This document shows, piece after piece, positions 38,178-54,718 of a stretch of 64,000 nucleotides of DNA. The DNA comes from Lumbricus rubellus (Eukaryota; Annelida; Clitellata; Crassiclitellata; Lumbricidae): contig OX243814.1 in NCBI GenBank assembly GCA_945859605.1, positions 22,175,201-22,239,200 on the forward strand, in the 5' to 3' direction. Position numbers and translations under genes: made by a program. The notes beneath the pieces are model-generated. The model searched no databases. It was given only the letters and a program-made list of their open reading frames with translations, and was not told where the DNA came from. How positions within the stretch are numbered: position 1 is the first letter of the stretch; every line of letters starts with the position of its first letter.

Positions 38178-41100
38178 ATGTGTTCACTGTTATTCAAGAA
38201 AATCTGGTTCGACAAAAGACCCGCGGAAGGCCACGGCATTGAAGCGCTGGATTGAAATCGACAAGCGCTGGAAGAGAAAACTAGTTTCTCTAGAGTCTCC
38301 AGAAAATTGGGCAAGACGTCTTCTGAGATCTTTGATGATATCAAGGCCGCTTTCGTTGATTGGACCCAAGGTCTCGAAGGCCAGCGGCACAAATAAATAG
38401 GTTGAGGACAGTTCACTGTACTTCGCGTTCTTTCTGGTGGCAGCCAGCTCAGCCGCCGCTCCAGCTGCGCCCGACGTTGAATTTAAATAAGATGGAGCCA
38501 CGGTATCCGTCACTGTGACATCCCACAGTAGACTGCGGCTCCCAACGCCATGGAATTAGAGTCATTCCGTCGGGTCGCTTTCCGTCTGTCCTCAGTAATC
38601 CGGTTGGCTCTTTGATGTTAGGGACGCCCGCACAAGTCAGGGTGCGGCTGACCAGGTCGTTCAGAGCGGCGTGTCTGGCAATCCTTACCAGGACCGAGAC
38701 CACACGAGAGACCATGGGAGCCATCCGCCGTAACTACCACTCCACAGGGACATGCGTGTGGCTCGCATATGCCCAACCCAAGTCGCAGGCTGATCGCAAT
38801 TCTCACTGCTTCGTCGTCCAGCCGCAAACCACATGACGTTATCGGTAGAGCAAACAGCCAGTTGCCGCTGTGAGGCGCAGCGACTGCTCTAAGGCGTGCT
38901 TGATCACAAGCGGTCTGTCCTAGTGCGATTGTTTGTGGACCACGCTCTCGTCTGGCGGTGTGATGCCGCTCGCACAAGTCTGATATCAGCAAGTCTGGGG
39001 ACCGACACCAACGTCGCGTCATCTCTTCCACACATACGTCGATGTCAATCTGATTTAATCCAAGCATGGAGGATTGGAGGTCGCGGGTGCCTGAAAGGCA
39101 GGGAGTACAAGCGAAGCAACCCGACGAATTCCAAGTCCACCTAACTTCACTGGCAAAGTGGCCTGTAGCCATTGATCGTTCGATAAGGCGATGTTGAAGA
39201 CTGTGCATAATCCGTTTCGAAGGATTGCGTCGAATCTGTCCAGCAAAACGTGACCTGTACAAGGGCTGCATTTTAAAGTGTACACAAGTCTCTGAGAGCT
39301 GAGTGAGAATCTGAGAAGGGTCAAAGCGTCATGTTTGGCAATGAACTCTAATCTGCTTATTGCCAACTATAGTTCCGTGTGTCGCATACCAGGTTTCACC
39401 CTAGACGCTTTATAAACTCAGTGATTCGTAATGGGTGATCAAGAATGTTACCTAGAATAAGCCTACAACAATAACTCGCTGTATTTCATTTTTGATGTAT
39501 AATATAAATAGCAACATTCAACAGTAAATAATATTCAATGACCTAACTACCTAGTGTGGCGTATTTGATTAAATAATTATTATTGTGAGTGGTCTTATCT
39601 TCACTCATGCGTCCATTCTCGTTGGATGATGAAGTCCTTCACTCAAGAAGATTTCGCTCGGTCCTCGTCTCGAATACAGGGAACAGACTGGATGGACAAG
39701 AAAGGATCGGTTGATCCTCCCTCGAAGTCGTCCGTCGTAGTTCACCACCGTACTGATGCTGAATTGTAGGCTGCATCTCTTCACAGCGGCCTACCGGTCT
39801 TCCACCTCCGTTGTCGTTGCCGTTTCGCCTCCTCGCTCACTCCAGATCAATCGCAATTGATTTTCACAGTTCTCGCCGATTGCTCATCAACTGTCAATCG
39901 CTCGAAAAACGTTCATTTCACAGTTCTCGCCGATTGCTCAATTCTCATCAACTGTCAATCGCTCGAAAAACGTTCAGCGCTTCGCAAAGTCACTAAACTT
40001 AACCGGCCAAAGGTACTACCTTCCCCTCGGACTTACAGTTCTGCAGTAGGAACAAGTAGACACTGAAATCTTACTTTCCCACAATGGATCATCGAGGCCT
40101 TTCGAATTAACTTCACGAGTCGCCAAAATGTTTAATGGCGACCGTCTCGTCGAAAGTTTTTGCCTCGAATCAATGTTCTTATTGCTGTCGTCTGCCTCGC
40201 TCACTTCTTGGCACGCTGCCAACGCGCGCCTTGTTATCGTCCTGTGCGTAACGCTTGTTTCTGGCCTCCTCATGCGTTGACTGACTTTTGTTGCGCATTT
40301 GTTTTTATATTAAGCTAAGCCACAACTGTTCATTATAAATAACTAATACGCCAGTAATTACGCTAGCTTGACTATTACCTATAATTAATAATTAAACAGT
40401 TCATCAGTTAATTAATTCGTTTGTTAAGCATTTAATTCGCTACACCGTGCATCTGTCTTCCAGTCATTTTGTCAATGCTTCACTGGTGGACTGGCGCACC
40501 TAGCAAACGGGCTTTCCCTGGTGTCGTGACGGTGAAATTATGGAAGACGCTGTCGACGTACTCTGTGTCATGGTGATAGATGATTTCACACTTTTCTGGG
40601 TTGAGTCTAAGTTGCTGATATCACTCTTTCAGTAGTTTCACATCCTCCGCCACAGTGACTGCATTTCCTCCGAGAGTAACGTCATCCATGTAACCAAGTA
40701 CTAGAGCGGTGATGACAGATCCTGCAGAATTGGCTGTAGCGGAAGGCAGAAAAGTAACGGACCCAGCGGGTCTCCCAGTTGGGGACCGACTTGTGAAGAA
40801 ACGTTACAATGACCAAACAGTAGATCTGAAGGCTCAGCGTAAACTAGGTGACAGAATGGAGCAAGTTCCGGGAGGACGTCGTCAATAGAAGACGGCATTC
40901 TATCTCTGTACAGACAATTGAAGGCGTTCTTAAAGTCTAGCTTTATTACGATAGACCGAGCAGGCATTGCTTCCAAGAAACGTCTCGCTGCGTGGACCGC
41001 AGCCTCTGCTCCACCCGGCACACCAACACCAACTTGCCTCGGTGCGAGGTATGCAGTGGCATCTGCGATCGCGTAGGTGTTTGCACATTTTGATGCTAGT

Positions 41101-42553
41101 CTGCGCCAGAAGTAACCTATTACAATCGGTCGCAGACCTCCAGATTCCTTTCGAAGTGCCATCAAAGTACCACCGAAGAGAACAGGTCTTATGGGTTCAG
41201 GGCATTCACCCTTCAGAAGAAGATTGACCAGACCGGTGATGGCGGAGATCAGCTCCGCTCCAATTTCTGCGCAGTTCACGAGGTCTGAAAGGTGTTCGGG
41301 TCCGCCCGAAGAACCTTGCGGGAAAGAGCGGATCCTGCCGAGTACCTGATCTTCTGTTGTCTGTAAGGGCGCCACCGTGTGTTTTGCCGTGATGTGAGGC
41401 CGGTCGATTGGAGGCGAAGGGTGTTTTGATCGTAGCTCCGTTAAGGTATCATGATCAGCCGCAACGCGTCTATCGTTAGAGCACAGAATTCTGATTGCCG
41501 CTCTGATGTTGCCATCCTCTAGTTTGGATGCAACAGCTGAAGCAATCGACTGGTCTCCATCTGCTTTATATCTTCCACCATGTCTGTTAATGATGGGGGG
41601 ACTCAGCGAAGATTTCTTCTCTCTGAAGTTTCCAAGATGTCTGGAAGTCAACTACCCTTTTCTTGATGGTTGATGAAAGATTGTGGCGGCGACCACCTCT
41701 TCTTGGTTGTTCCAAGACCGCAGCACCAAAAGTGAGGAGCATCTGCCACGTGGAAGGGTTTTCGGCGTCCCTTAACACTTTATTGATTATGGTTGTGAGA
41801 AGTCGTCCGGTTTGTAGTTTAGCAGCTTTCGGGATGCGTTTCAGCAATCTGTGTGACAGTCTTGGGTGCGGAATTCTGATATCAGAGGCGTTGTTATTCA
41901 CCAACAGTTGCTCCGTTCTGGCATCCGGGGGCGTCAGCTCAACCTCATCCGACTGGCTACCTCTTGATCGTTACCCTCGCTGCGACTCGTTCCAAGAGGT
42001 AGTCTGTGCGACCCTGGGCACGGTTGATTACGAGGACCGTGAAGATGGACCTTCCCGTCTTTGTTATGAAGCTGTCTTAACGATCTGCATACGCTGCATA
42101 CGCCTTTAGCTTTTTGTGACGCACGGACGGGCGACGTCATATAATCCGTCGTCAGACGACGTTGCGTTGTCATGGCAACGTTTATGACATAGCTAGCGGT
42201 TTAAACGAGATCGTTAAATTTAAATGGCTCTCTGAACGTTATGAATAAATCAAATTAGTGGCCAACCATACTCAGCAGAATCCTGGTCGTTTCGCAAACT
42301 GTGACTTGATCTTAGCGAAACGCACAAAGCAAAAAGAAACCATCGAATCACGAGACGTTGATCTTTCAGATGATGAAAAAATCCAACGATAACAAATAAT
42401 CAATTCGCAAAATATTAATTAAATAGCAGGAGGACTAAAAATGTCAGCCCACCCTGACCGCTGGTGACGTCATTGAAACAAGAGGGACCCCGTGAAGGTG
42501 GCGTGGGTGGACTATTGAGCAGCAGAGGCTATTTGAGTCGCTTGCCTACCCCA

Positions 42554-42555
<2 letters not shown>
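38177..42555 (-). pseudogene. R6, copy 3, split by likely solo LTR
   Basis: Same frames and breaks as copy 2. RT frame 41651-40701, N-terminal motif frame 42173-41934. Confidence 0.88.
39380..40444. mobile_element. Likely solo LTR, copy 3
   Basis: 1065 bp with CCGTG flanks, as in copies 1 and 2. Confidence 0.75.

Positions 42556-42631
<76 letters not shown>
42556..42631. repeat. (ATT)n between R6 and R7, copy 3
   Basis: Same length as in copy 2. Confidence 0.95.
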
Positions 42632-48177
<5,546 letters not shown>

Positions 48178-48180
48178 TTA

Positions 48181-48215
<35 letters not shown>
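48178..48215. repeat. Short (ATT)n
   Basis: ATT run with one TTG unit, forming the tail of R10b. Confidence 0.95.
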
Positions 48216-48223
<8 letters not shown>

Positions 48224-48369
48224 AATCTTTATTAATAATCAAAGGTGTGTCAAACAATAACCGGAGATATTACTAATGTCGCTCTGGAACGGCTCACTCG
48301 GTAGTGTCTGGTTGGGCAAAAGTGCCTCGGAAAGAAATGGCATTAAAGCGTTGGATGGTGGCAGAAAGG
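48216..48369 (-). pseudogene. REL retroelement R10b, last about 150 bp
   Basis: Nearly identical to the 3' end of R9: RLSATIQRFNAISFRGTFAQPDTTE, a stop, then the same 3' UTR. It is 5'-truncated at AGAAAGGC directly into ATT repeats. Confidence 0.9.
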
Positions 48370-48396
48370 CTTATTATTATTATTAGGCTTATTATT

Positions 48397-48447
<51 letters not shown>

Positions 48448-48477
48448 TTTATTTTATTTTTTATTTTTATTATTATA
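48370..48477. repeat. (ATT)n with A/T-rich end
   Basis: ATT run, then TTTTTATTTTATTTTT, forming the 3' tail of R11. Confidence 0.95.
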
Positions 48478-50850
48478 ACTTCAACATTTATTGAAAAACC
48501 ACTCAAGCCGAAAAAAACACAAAACAGAAATGTGTTCAAGCATAGAGTGCATTGTTATCGTCACCGGGTGTGGTGCAAAAGTTCCTCTAAAAGCAACTGC
48601 ATTGAAACGTTGTGTGCAAATAGAAAGTCTCTGGAAGAGGTAGACAGTTTCTCTTGGGTCACCGGAAACAGCGGCACAACGGCGACCCAACTCCAATAAA
48701 AACTCCCGACCCGCGCGATTGATGGGGCCCAACGTTTCAATAGCGATCGGCACAAATTCGTGGGAGACGGGAAGAGTAGAGTATTTGTTCAATTTACGAT
48801 CCGCCGCATGTTCCGCAGCACCTCCTGATTCCGTTGATGAAAGATGAAGATAAGAGACAGCACACGTGTGGATGGCTGTGAAATCCCAGGCGATATATTT
48901 GCCTCTGGCCCATGGGACGAGGGTGGCCCCGTCTGATCTTTTGCCGTCCGTTCTTATCAGGCCTGGAGGCTCCTTAGAACTGGGGATGTTCGCCTTCGCG
49001 AGTGCCCTCCACACCAAGTCGTTGACCGCGAAGTGTCGGGCTGTTCTTCCAGATGAACGTTTGCAAGCCAACCCGTGGTGTCCTCTTGAGTCGGTGGTCT
49101 CTCCGCATTGACACTGGTGTGGTGTACACAGGTCCAAACCCAGACGCAATCCAACAGCCACCCGGATTGACTCGTTGCTTAGGTCCAAGCCGCAGGCGGT
49201 CACCGGAACGGTTGATAACCTGTCCCCCGCATGAGGGGAGGTCACTGCGAATAGCCTGGCCATGTTGACCGGATCGCTGTAGGCGGCCCATATCGTTGCC
49301 CTGTCTACCTCAATCAGTGGTGCACCCCACACGCTCTGCATCATTCCACTCCTCCTTGCACAGGATCAAACTCACGAGTGACTTGGTCGATGCGGCTGAT
49401 GCCAAATAAGCTGAAGATGCCAGCATCGAGACACGCCATTGGATGTTGTTGAGGCTAATGTTGATGATGTTCTATAGCCCTTTGCGCATCAGATCATCCA
49501 TTTTCTCGAGCAGTGGATGTCCATGGCACGGGGAAGTTCTCAGCAAATAGGTAAGTTTTGCTGCCCCAAAACTTGCCCGCAGCAAAATCAACGCTGACTG
49601 GGCTCGAAGGCAGGCCAGGTCCGTCACTGCTCGTTCTAGTATCTCGCTGTGCCTGAGCAGCGCCACGTCTAAAGCCTCTCCTCGGAACAGTGGAGCCCCC
49701 AAGCAGGAGGAGCGACTACATGTTCATCCGCTCGAATCCTTCGAATTCTGGCTCCGTTTGTTCCGTCTTTGAATAAAGTTCACATTTCTTGCTATTAAGG
49801 CAGATACCCAGCGATGACTCCAAGTCCTTAATCGAGGCCAAATCGTGCAGTACGTCCTCGTTCTTACCTCCCAACGAGATGTCATCCAGCTAGCCAAGCC
49901 TGAAACTTGAGCGCATTGCGCGCAGAACTGGCTGTAGAGGCAGGCAGAACAGCAGGGGACCCAAGGGATCACCCTGCTGCGGTCCCATTATCGAGCGAAC
50001 CACAAAGGAACCAAACTGCAGCTGAGATTCTGCTGAATATGCCTGATGTGTGAAGGCGTAGAATGGTGTCGTAAACCATCTGCAGCATGACGTCTCTTCG
50101 CAAGGTGTTGAAAGCGTTTGTGAAGTCAAGTTTCACGAAGATCTCGTCCTCTGTCATGTTTGTGACGAAGCTTCTTGCTCCATGTACAGCCGCTTCACCG
50201 CCTCCTGGAACTGCCACTCCGATTTGCAATGGGGTGAAGAAAGATTCTAGCCTACCAAGGGCGTGGCTGTTGGCACACTTCGCTGCTAGCCTCCTCGAAG
50301 CGTACCCAATCGCTATTGGTCGAAGACCTCCTGATTTTTTAGAGAGGGCGATTAGGGTGCCGCCAAACACCAGCTCCCGCATTCCTTTTGGGCATTCACC
50401 TCTCAGCAACACATTGATAAAACCTGTAAGAGCTTGCAAGAACGACTCTGAAGATTCTTTATTATTCAGTAAGTCGAGAAGGTGTTGGGGTCGCAGCCCG
50501 TCCGGCCCCCCAGCGGACCCCGCCGGGAAAGAACGCATCGCATCCGCCACTTCCTTTTCCGATGCCTGGTATGGTGTGGACTGCGCCGCATCTGGCAGTT
50601 CCGACAGATTGAAAGACCACTTGTCCGACGGGTGTTTTTCCTGCATTGCTGCAAATGTTTCTGATGTAGCTTTAACTGGATAGTCCTGACCAGAGTACAC
50701 TTTGAGTCCTGACTACAGAGGATGCGTGTGGCGGCTTTGATGTTCCCATCTTCCAATTTGGCGTTGACTGCTGCCAAGAACAACTCCCTCTCACTAGCGC
50801 ACTTCCTGTTACATCCTTCGTTCTGCTCTTCTCCTACATCCGTCCTCTGG
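48478..50850 (-). pseudogene. REL retroelement R11, frameshifted
   Basis: Minus strand, 5'-truncated just before AAVNAKLEDGNIKAA. Frame 50700-49969 has SAGGPDGLRPQHL, GGLRPIAIGYASRRL, GVAVPGGGEAAVHGARSF and LDFTNAFNTLRRD. After frameshifts come QQGDPLGPLLFCLPL, and then motif C with Tyr replaced by a TAG stop (G-stop-LDDISLGG) near 49890. The C-terminal frame 49344-48481 has the knuckle CQCG...GHHGLAC, KEPPGL, an altered signature KRSDG (Pro lost from RPDG), AWDFTAI, ETLGP and QRFNAVAFRGTF. A distinct 3' UTR lacks an obvious family stem-loop. The subfamily is closer to R16 than to R9. Confidence 0.88.
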
Positions 50851-51113
50851 ATTATTATTATTATATTATTATTGTTATTATTATAGACTAGCTTATTATT
50901 ATTATTACTGTTACTATTAGCATTGTTACAATGGCAATGTGATTATTATTATTATTATTATTATTTTAATATCTTCAAGAAAACATATAAATAACAGGAA
51001 ATACAATAAACTAGAAAAGATATAGCTATTGTCACATGTCCTCTGGCTTCCGCTCTGCTATTATTATTATTATTTATTTTTTATTATTTATTTTTTTTTT
51101 ATTTTTTTTTTTG
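50851..51113. other. A/T-rich stretch with ATT runs
   Basis: Several short ATT runs with interruptions, plus about 90 bp of unassigned sequence (50970-51058). That sequence ends in CCTCTGGCTTCCGCTCTG, similar to words near the 5' ends of R11 and R13. It ends in T-rich sequence. Confidence 0.5.
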
Positions 51114-51206
51114 CCATGAGGTACTTTGTTCCCCCAGGGGCTTATAAAATATTAAAAGTAGTGTGCCTGGAACGGCTAAACCTCATCCATTTCGAGCGTA
51201 GGTCTT
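51114..51206 (-). pseudogene. REL 3' end fragment with degenerate stem-loop (R12)
   Basis: Starts in element sense near GGTTTAGCCGTTCCAGG and contains the stem-loop region at about 51114-51145, with several mispairs. A poly-A/AAT-like tail lies to its left. It has no coding part. Confidence 0.65.
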
Positions 51207-51947
51207 ATTATTATTTTTATTTTTATTTCTTATTTTTTTAAAAATTTATTTTATTATTATTTTAATTTAATTCTTTTTTAAATTTCTTTAAACGACAGAT
51301 CATCGGGTCTCTTTCCGTCTGTTCTTACCCGAGGTATTTATGATCTCTCAGGTGTTCAAAACATCATCCGGAGAACGTAATGGTGTTACTCTGAGCGGCC
51401 TATTATTATCATTATTAATGATGTTATTCTGGAACATTCTCGTCTTCGTCAAGATTTTGGGTAAAAGTTCCACTGAAGGCAACCGTATTAAAGCACTGAA
51501 TGATAGCAGAGAGGCGCTGGAAGAGGTAGTAGGTCTCCTTTAGGGTCTCCGGTGATTAGATCGTTTTCCTAGATCTTTGATAAAGTCTATGCCAATGGAA
51601 TCAATAGGACCAAGGGTCTTGACAGCCACTGGAACAAAAAGATGGTTTGCTAGAAGCTGGCTGTACTTTGTGGCTTTTCTTGTAGCTGCCAGTTACGCTG
51701 CTGCCCCGCCTCGGCCGGTGTCGCTTGCAGGTTAGATGGCGCCAAAGTGTCGATTACGGTGGCGTCCCATACGAGACCGCGTCCCTGATGCCATGGGATC
51801 AACGACAGACCATCGGGTCTCTTTCCATCTGTTCTGGAGATCCCATGTGGTTCCTTGATGTTAGGCCAACCCGTGCGAGTGAGGCTGCGGCTTATCATAT
51901 CGTTCAGGATGGTATGTCTATGTCTAGCGATTCTGGCTGGACCGAAG

Positions 51948-52306
51948 CCGATATATATCTTCTTTATTGACATTCAATATGACAAACCGCATAATGAATA
52001 CAGGTACAGGTTATACAGAATACGGCCCACTGTAGCACGACACGCAGTTCGGCTTTACAGAGTGGGTTCGGTAATCTAACACTATTGGCCTAAGTGCTGG
52101 ATCACTCCTGGTAGGCCAATCCAGAAGTGGGAGGGGCTATATTACTTTCAGCAGAACTCGAGTCAAGCAACGCAACAGCAAAGCGCCAATGGCAGCTAAC
52201 ATAAATTTTTATAAATTTTTGCCCTGAGCGAGGCTTGAACCCGGATCGCGATAATGACAACTCAGTTGGTCGACCAGCGCTCTCTCCACTGAGCTACGGG
52301 ACCCCC
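51948..52306 (-). mobile_element. tRNA-derived SINE-like insertion
   Basis: Read on the minus strand from 52306: GTCCCGTAGCTCAGTGGAGA (box A-like) and, about 50 nt on, CCGGGTTCAAGCC (box B-like, 52229-52241). The head is followed by a non-tRNA body of about 260 bp that ends near an AATAAA word. It interrupts R13 between the linker (TAAPHA) and ARHRHTILNDMISRS, with loss of the intervening knuckle codons. The tRNA part does not fold well, so it is not a functional tRNA gene. Confidence 0.7.
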
Positions 52307-53126
52307 CACCAATGATGACACCGGCAACATAAGCAGCGTGATCATGGCGTGAGGAGCCGCTGTTGCTTTTATCTTAGCTTGATGATGTGCGTCGTAGTCG
52401 GCTGCGTCCAATAGGGCGAGCGCTTTGTTCACGAGTGGTCTGTCCTGCGTGGTTGTCCGTATGTGTTGTCTGGCTCTCTTCATTCCATCGCACTAACATT
52501 GCTTCCACTCGGGCGTCTGTGATGGACTGATCATATCCCAACATAGTGGACTGGAGGGCGTGGGTGCTCGCAGCGGAAACCAGAAAGGCAGGGAGCGCTA
52601 GCGATGCAAACCGACGTACGCCAAGTCCTCCGGTCTTGACTGGCAGAGACGCTTGAATCCATTGGTTGTCTGTCAGAGTGATGTTGAGAATTGAGCTCAG
52701 GCCTTCTCTCCAAATTTCGTCATATTTTTCCAGCAGCACATGCCCACTGCACGGACAGCATCGTAATGTGTGCAGCAGCTTCTGGTAGCACAGTGAATTT
52801 CTTAGGAGTACTAGCGCATCGTGCTTTGCTATCCTTTACAGTCTTGAAATTGCTAGTTTCAATTCTTCGCATCTGGTTTCAAGGCATACTGCTAGTGCTT
52901 CTTCAGATGACATCGGTGCACCCAACAAGCAGGCTGTCTTCGGCGCGACGATGAGGAATTGTTGAAGGACCGGTTGTTCGATACGTTCGTCTGGGTGTTT
53001 GATGAGTTCACATTTTGTGTAGTTGAGATGTAAACGACTCTCTTCTTCTATAATCCTTATGTCTTCGGCTACAACAGCTGTTCTACCTCCCAGGGACACG
53101 TCGTCCAGGTAGCCCAGCGTCAGTTC

Positions 53127-53456
53127 GGGGAACGGACATTATCCCCCCTGGACACTATCCCCCCCGGACACTATCCCCCCCGGACATTATTCCCCCCCGA
53201 TTTTTCGTAGGACATTATCCCCCCCGGACAAAGTAGATGAATAAATGAATTGGAATCGTATACAGCCAGTAGGCCTACAAAGGTTTGTTAGCGTCATATG
53301 AACTTCGTAGACTTCGTAGACTTATTAGCGTCAATCAGAGATCCCCTTTATAAAAGTAAGACTGGGGGGGATAATGTCCTACCCCGGGGGGGAATATGTC
53401 CGGGGGGGACAATGTCCGGGGGGGATAGTGTCCAGGGGGGATAATGTCCTACACCC
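53127..53456. mobile_element. Foldback element FB3
   Basis: 330 bp with inverted arrays of GGACATTATCCCCCC-type units (53132-53232 and 53367-53450), flanked by the 9-bp repeat CGTCAGTTC at 53118-53126 and 53457-53465. The ends are GGGGAACGGACATT on the left and GGGTGTAGGACATT on the inverted right. The core (about 53235-53365) matches the FB1 core in inverse orientation, including GGAATCGTATACAG and ACTTCGTAGACTTATTAGCG. Removing it plus one repeat restores the RT reading frame of R13. Confidence 0.9.
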
Positions 53457-54190
53457 CGTCAGTTCAGACGCCATCTTCTGCAAGATTGGCTGCATTGGGA
53501 AAGAAGTGTGTACTGTCCGAGCTGCAATATCATAGCTTCGTCATAGGCGAAGTATGACGTCAGTTCCGGTGCGTTTCATCTAGCGCCGATGAAACGTTAT
53601 ATTTGTATAAGCTGTCAAATGCGTTTGTAAAATACAGTTTTACAAGAATTGAGTCGGCGGGCATTTCTTCGAGGAATCTTCTTGCTGAATGAACGGCTGC
53701 TTCCCTCCACCCGATACTCCCACTCTGACCTGCAGGACTCCGGCTGCAAAGGTCATCAGCATGTGCCAGAGTAATGGATTGTCCGCGTCTTTAAGGATTT
53801 TATTAATGATTGAGACCAGCAATCTTCCAAACGCTTGGTCTGTCTGCCTTTTGAATGCGCTTGAGGATCTGGAGTGGTATGACGGATGGGTGATTTGGTA
53901 GAAGACATGGCCGCCTCCTCTATCTCCTACTCCCTACGCTTCAGATCCTCTGGCTTCCTGTTGCAACAGCGTGGTTGGACTCGCTTGTGATGTACTGGTC
54001 CATTCGGTGCAGTCCGAGAGGTAGTTTGTGTGAACCGGGGCACGGTTGGCTTCTGGGTCCATGGAGATGAACCTTTCCATCCCGGTTATGCAGTTGTCTT
54101 TCTACTCTGCATACACTGCAGATTCAGCGTGACTTCTGTGATGCAAGAGGGGTGTTGAGGCGTCCAAACCATCGGGTGCTGACTGTGACT

Positions 54191-54611
54191 GTAGGCGGTC
54201 ACATTTGCTTGCCATTTCGTAGTACTATGTGCATGCCAAAGGCAAATTTTCGTAGTTTTTCGTAGTCGATTAATAATCTATTAATAATCCAGTGTGACAC
54301 CGATTCTATTGTCATGTGTTGAACAGTGAAACAACAGGTGTGCCGATTAAACTACAGGTGTCCCATGGGGCATTACCCGCTAACGTTAGGGGTCGTGCTT
54401 AGCAGGTTATGAGGTACAATTGAGAGAAAACATGAAGGAGAAGGAACAAACTTTGAAAACCGGTCCCTGCTATCAAATAAGAAGATAGACTTGAATATAA
54501 ACCGTGCAAATGAGGTTCCAGTAGCAAGAGAGCGTATTAAAGACAAATCCTCCTCTCCCAGCGTAGACATACCGCCATCTTGTTCGAAGGGCCGTTATAG
54601 AATATTTGTTT
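54191..54611. other. R13 5' flank / unassigned
   Basis: Possible 5' leader of R13 followed by sequence without recognisable features. The ORF on the minus strand at 54373-54570 has no motif. Confidence 0.35.
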
Positions 54612-54708
54612 TTTGCGCCCCAAGGTATTTAGGATCCCTCGGGGACTTCATTAATAACTATTGTTTAAAAACTCGTCAGGAATTGTCTTCAAGGTTTGAA
54701 CAGAAATT
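54612..54708 (-). pseudogene. REL 3' end fragment with stem-loop (R14)
   Basis: Stem-loop at 54618-54644 is fully paired with one G-U pair (element sense CCCCGAGG and CCTTGGGG). The short coding remnant matches the extreme C-terminus seen in R5. It is 5'-truncated into TTATTATTTAA. Confidence 0.8.
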
Positions 54709-54718
54709 ATTATTTAAT

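Larger units (their letters stand above)
51319..54190 (-). pseudogene. REL retroelement R13, split by SINE and foldback FB3
   Basis: Minus strand. The N-terminal motif (CSVC, HLHGPR, PCPGS) is at about 54010-54125. A short helical part precedes a deletion or rearrangement near 53740. RT motif C YLDD (about 53098-53110) is intact, with FB3 inserted four codons before it. The thumb and linker (ASLPVKTGGLGVRR) are in 52739-52374. The SINE has replaced the knuckle region. The endonuclease signature KRPDGLSLIPW and WDATVIDT are in 51973-51650, and the terminus is near 51450-51530. The stem-loop at 51327-51353 has one mispair. A 30-bp copy of its own KRPDG segment lies just beyond, at 51296-51325. 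Confidence 0.87.

Noticed and set aside
52217..52305. Functional tRNA gene on the minus strand
   Set aside because: Box A and box B words are present, but acceptor and T stems do not pair properly and a non-tRNA body follows; a SINE head fits better.
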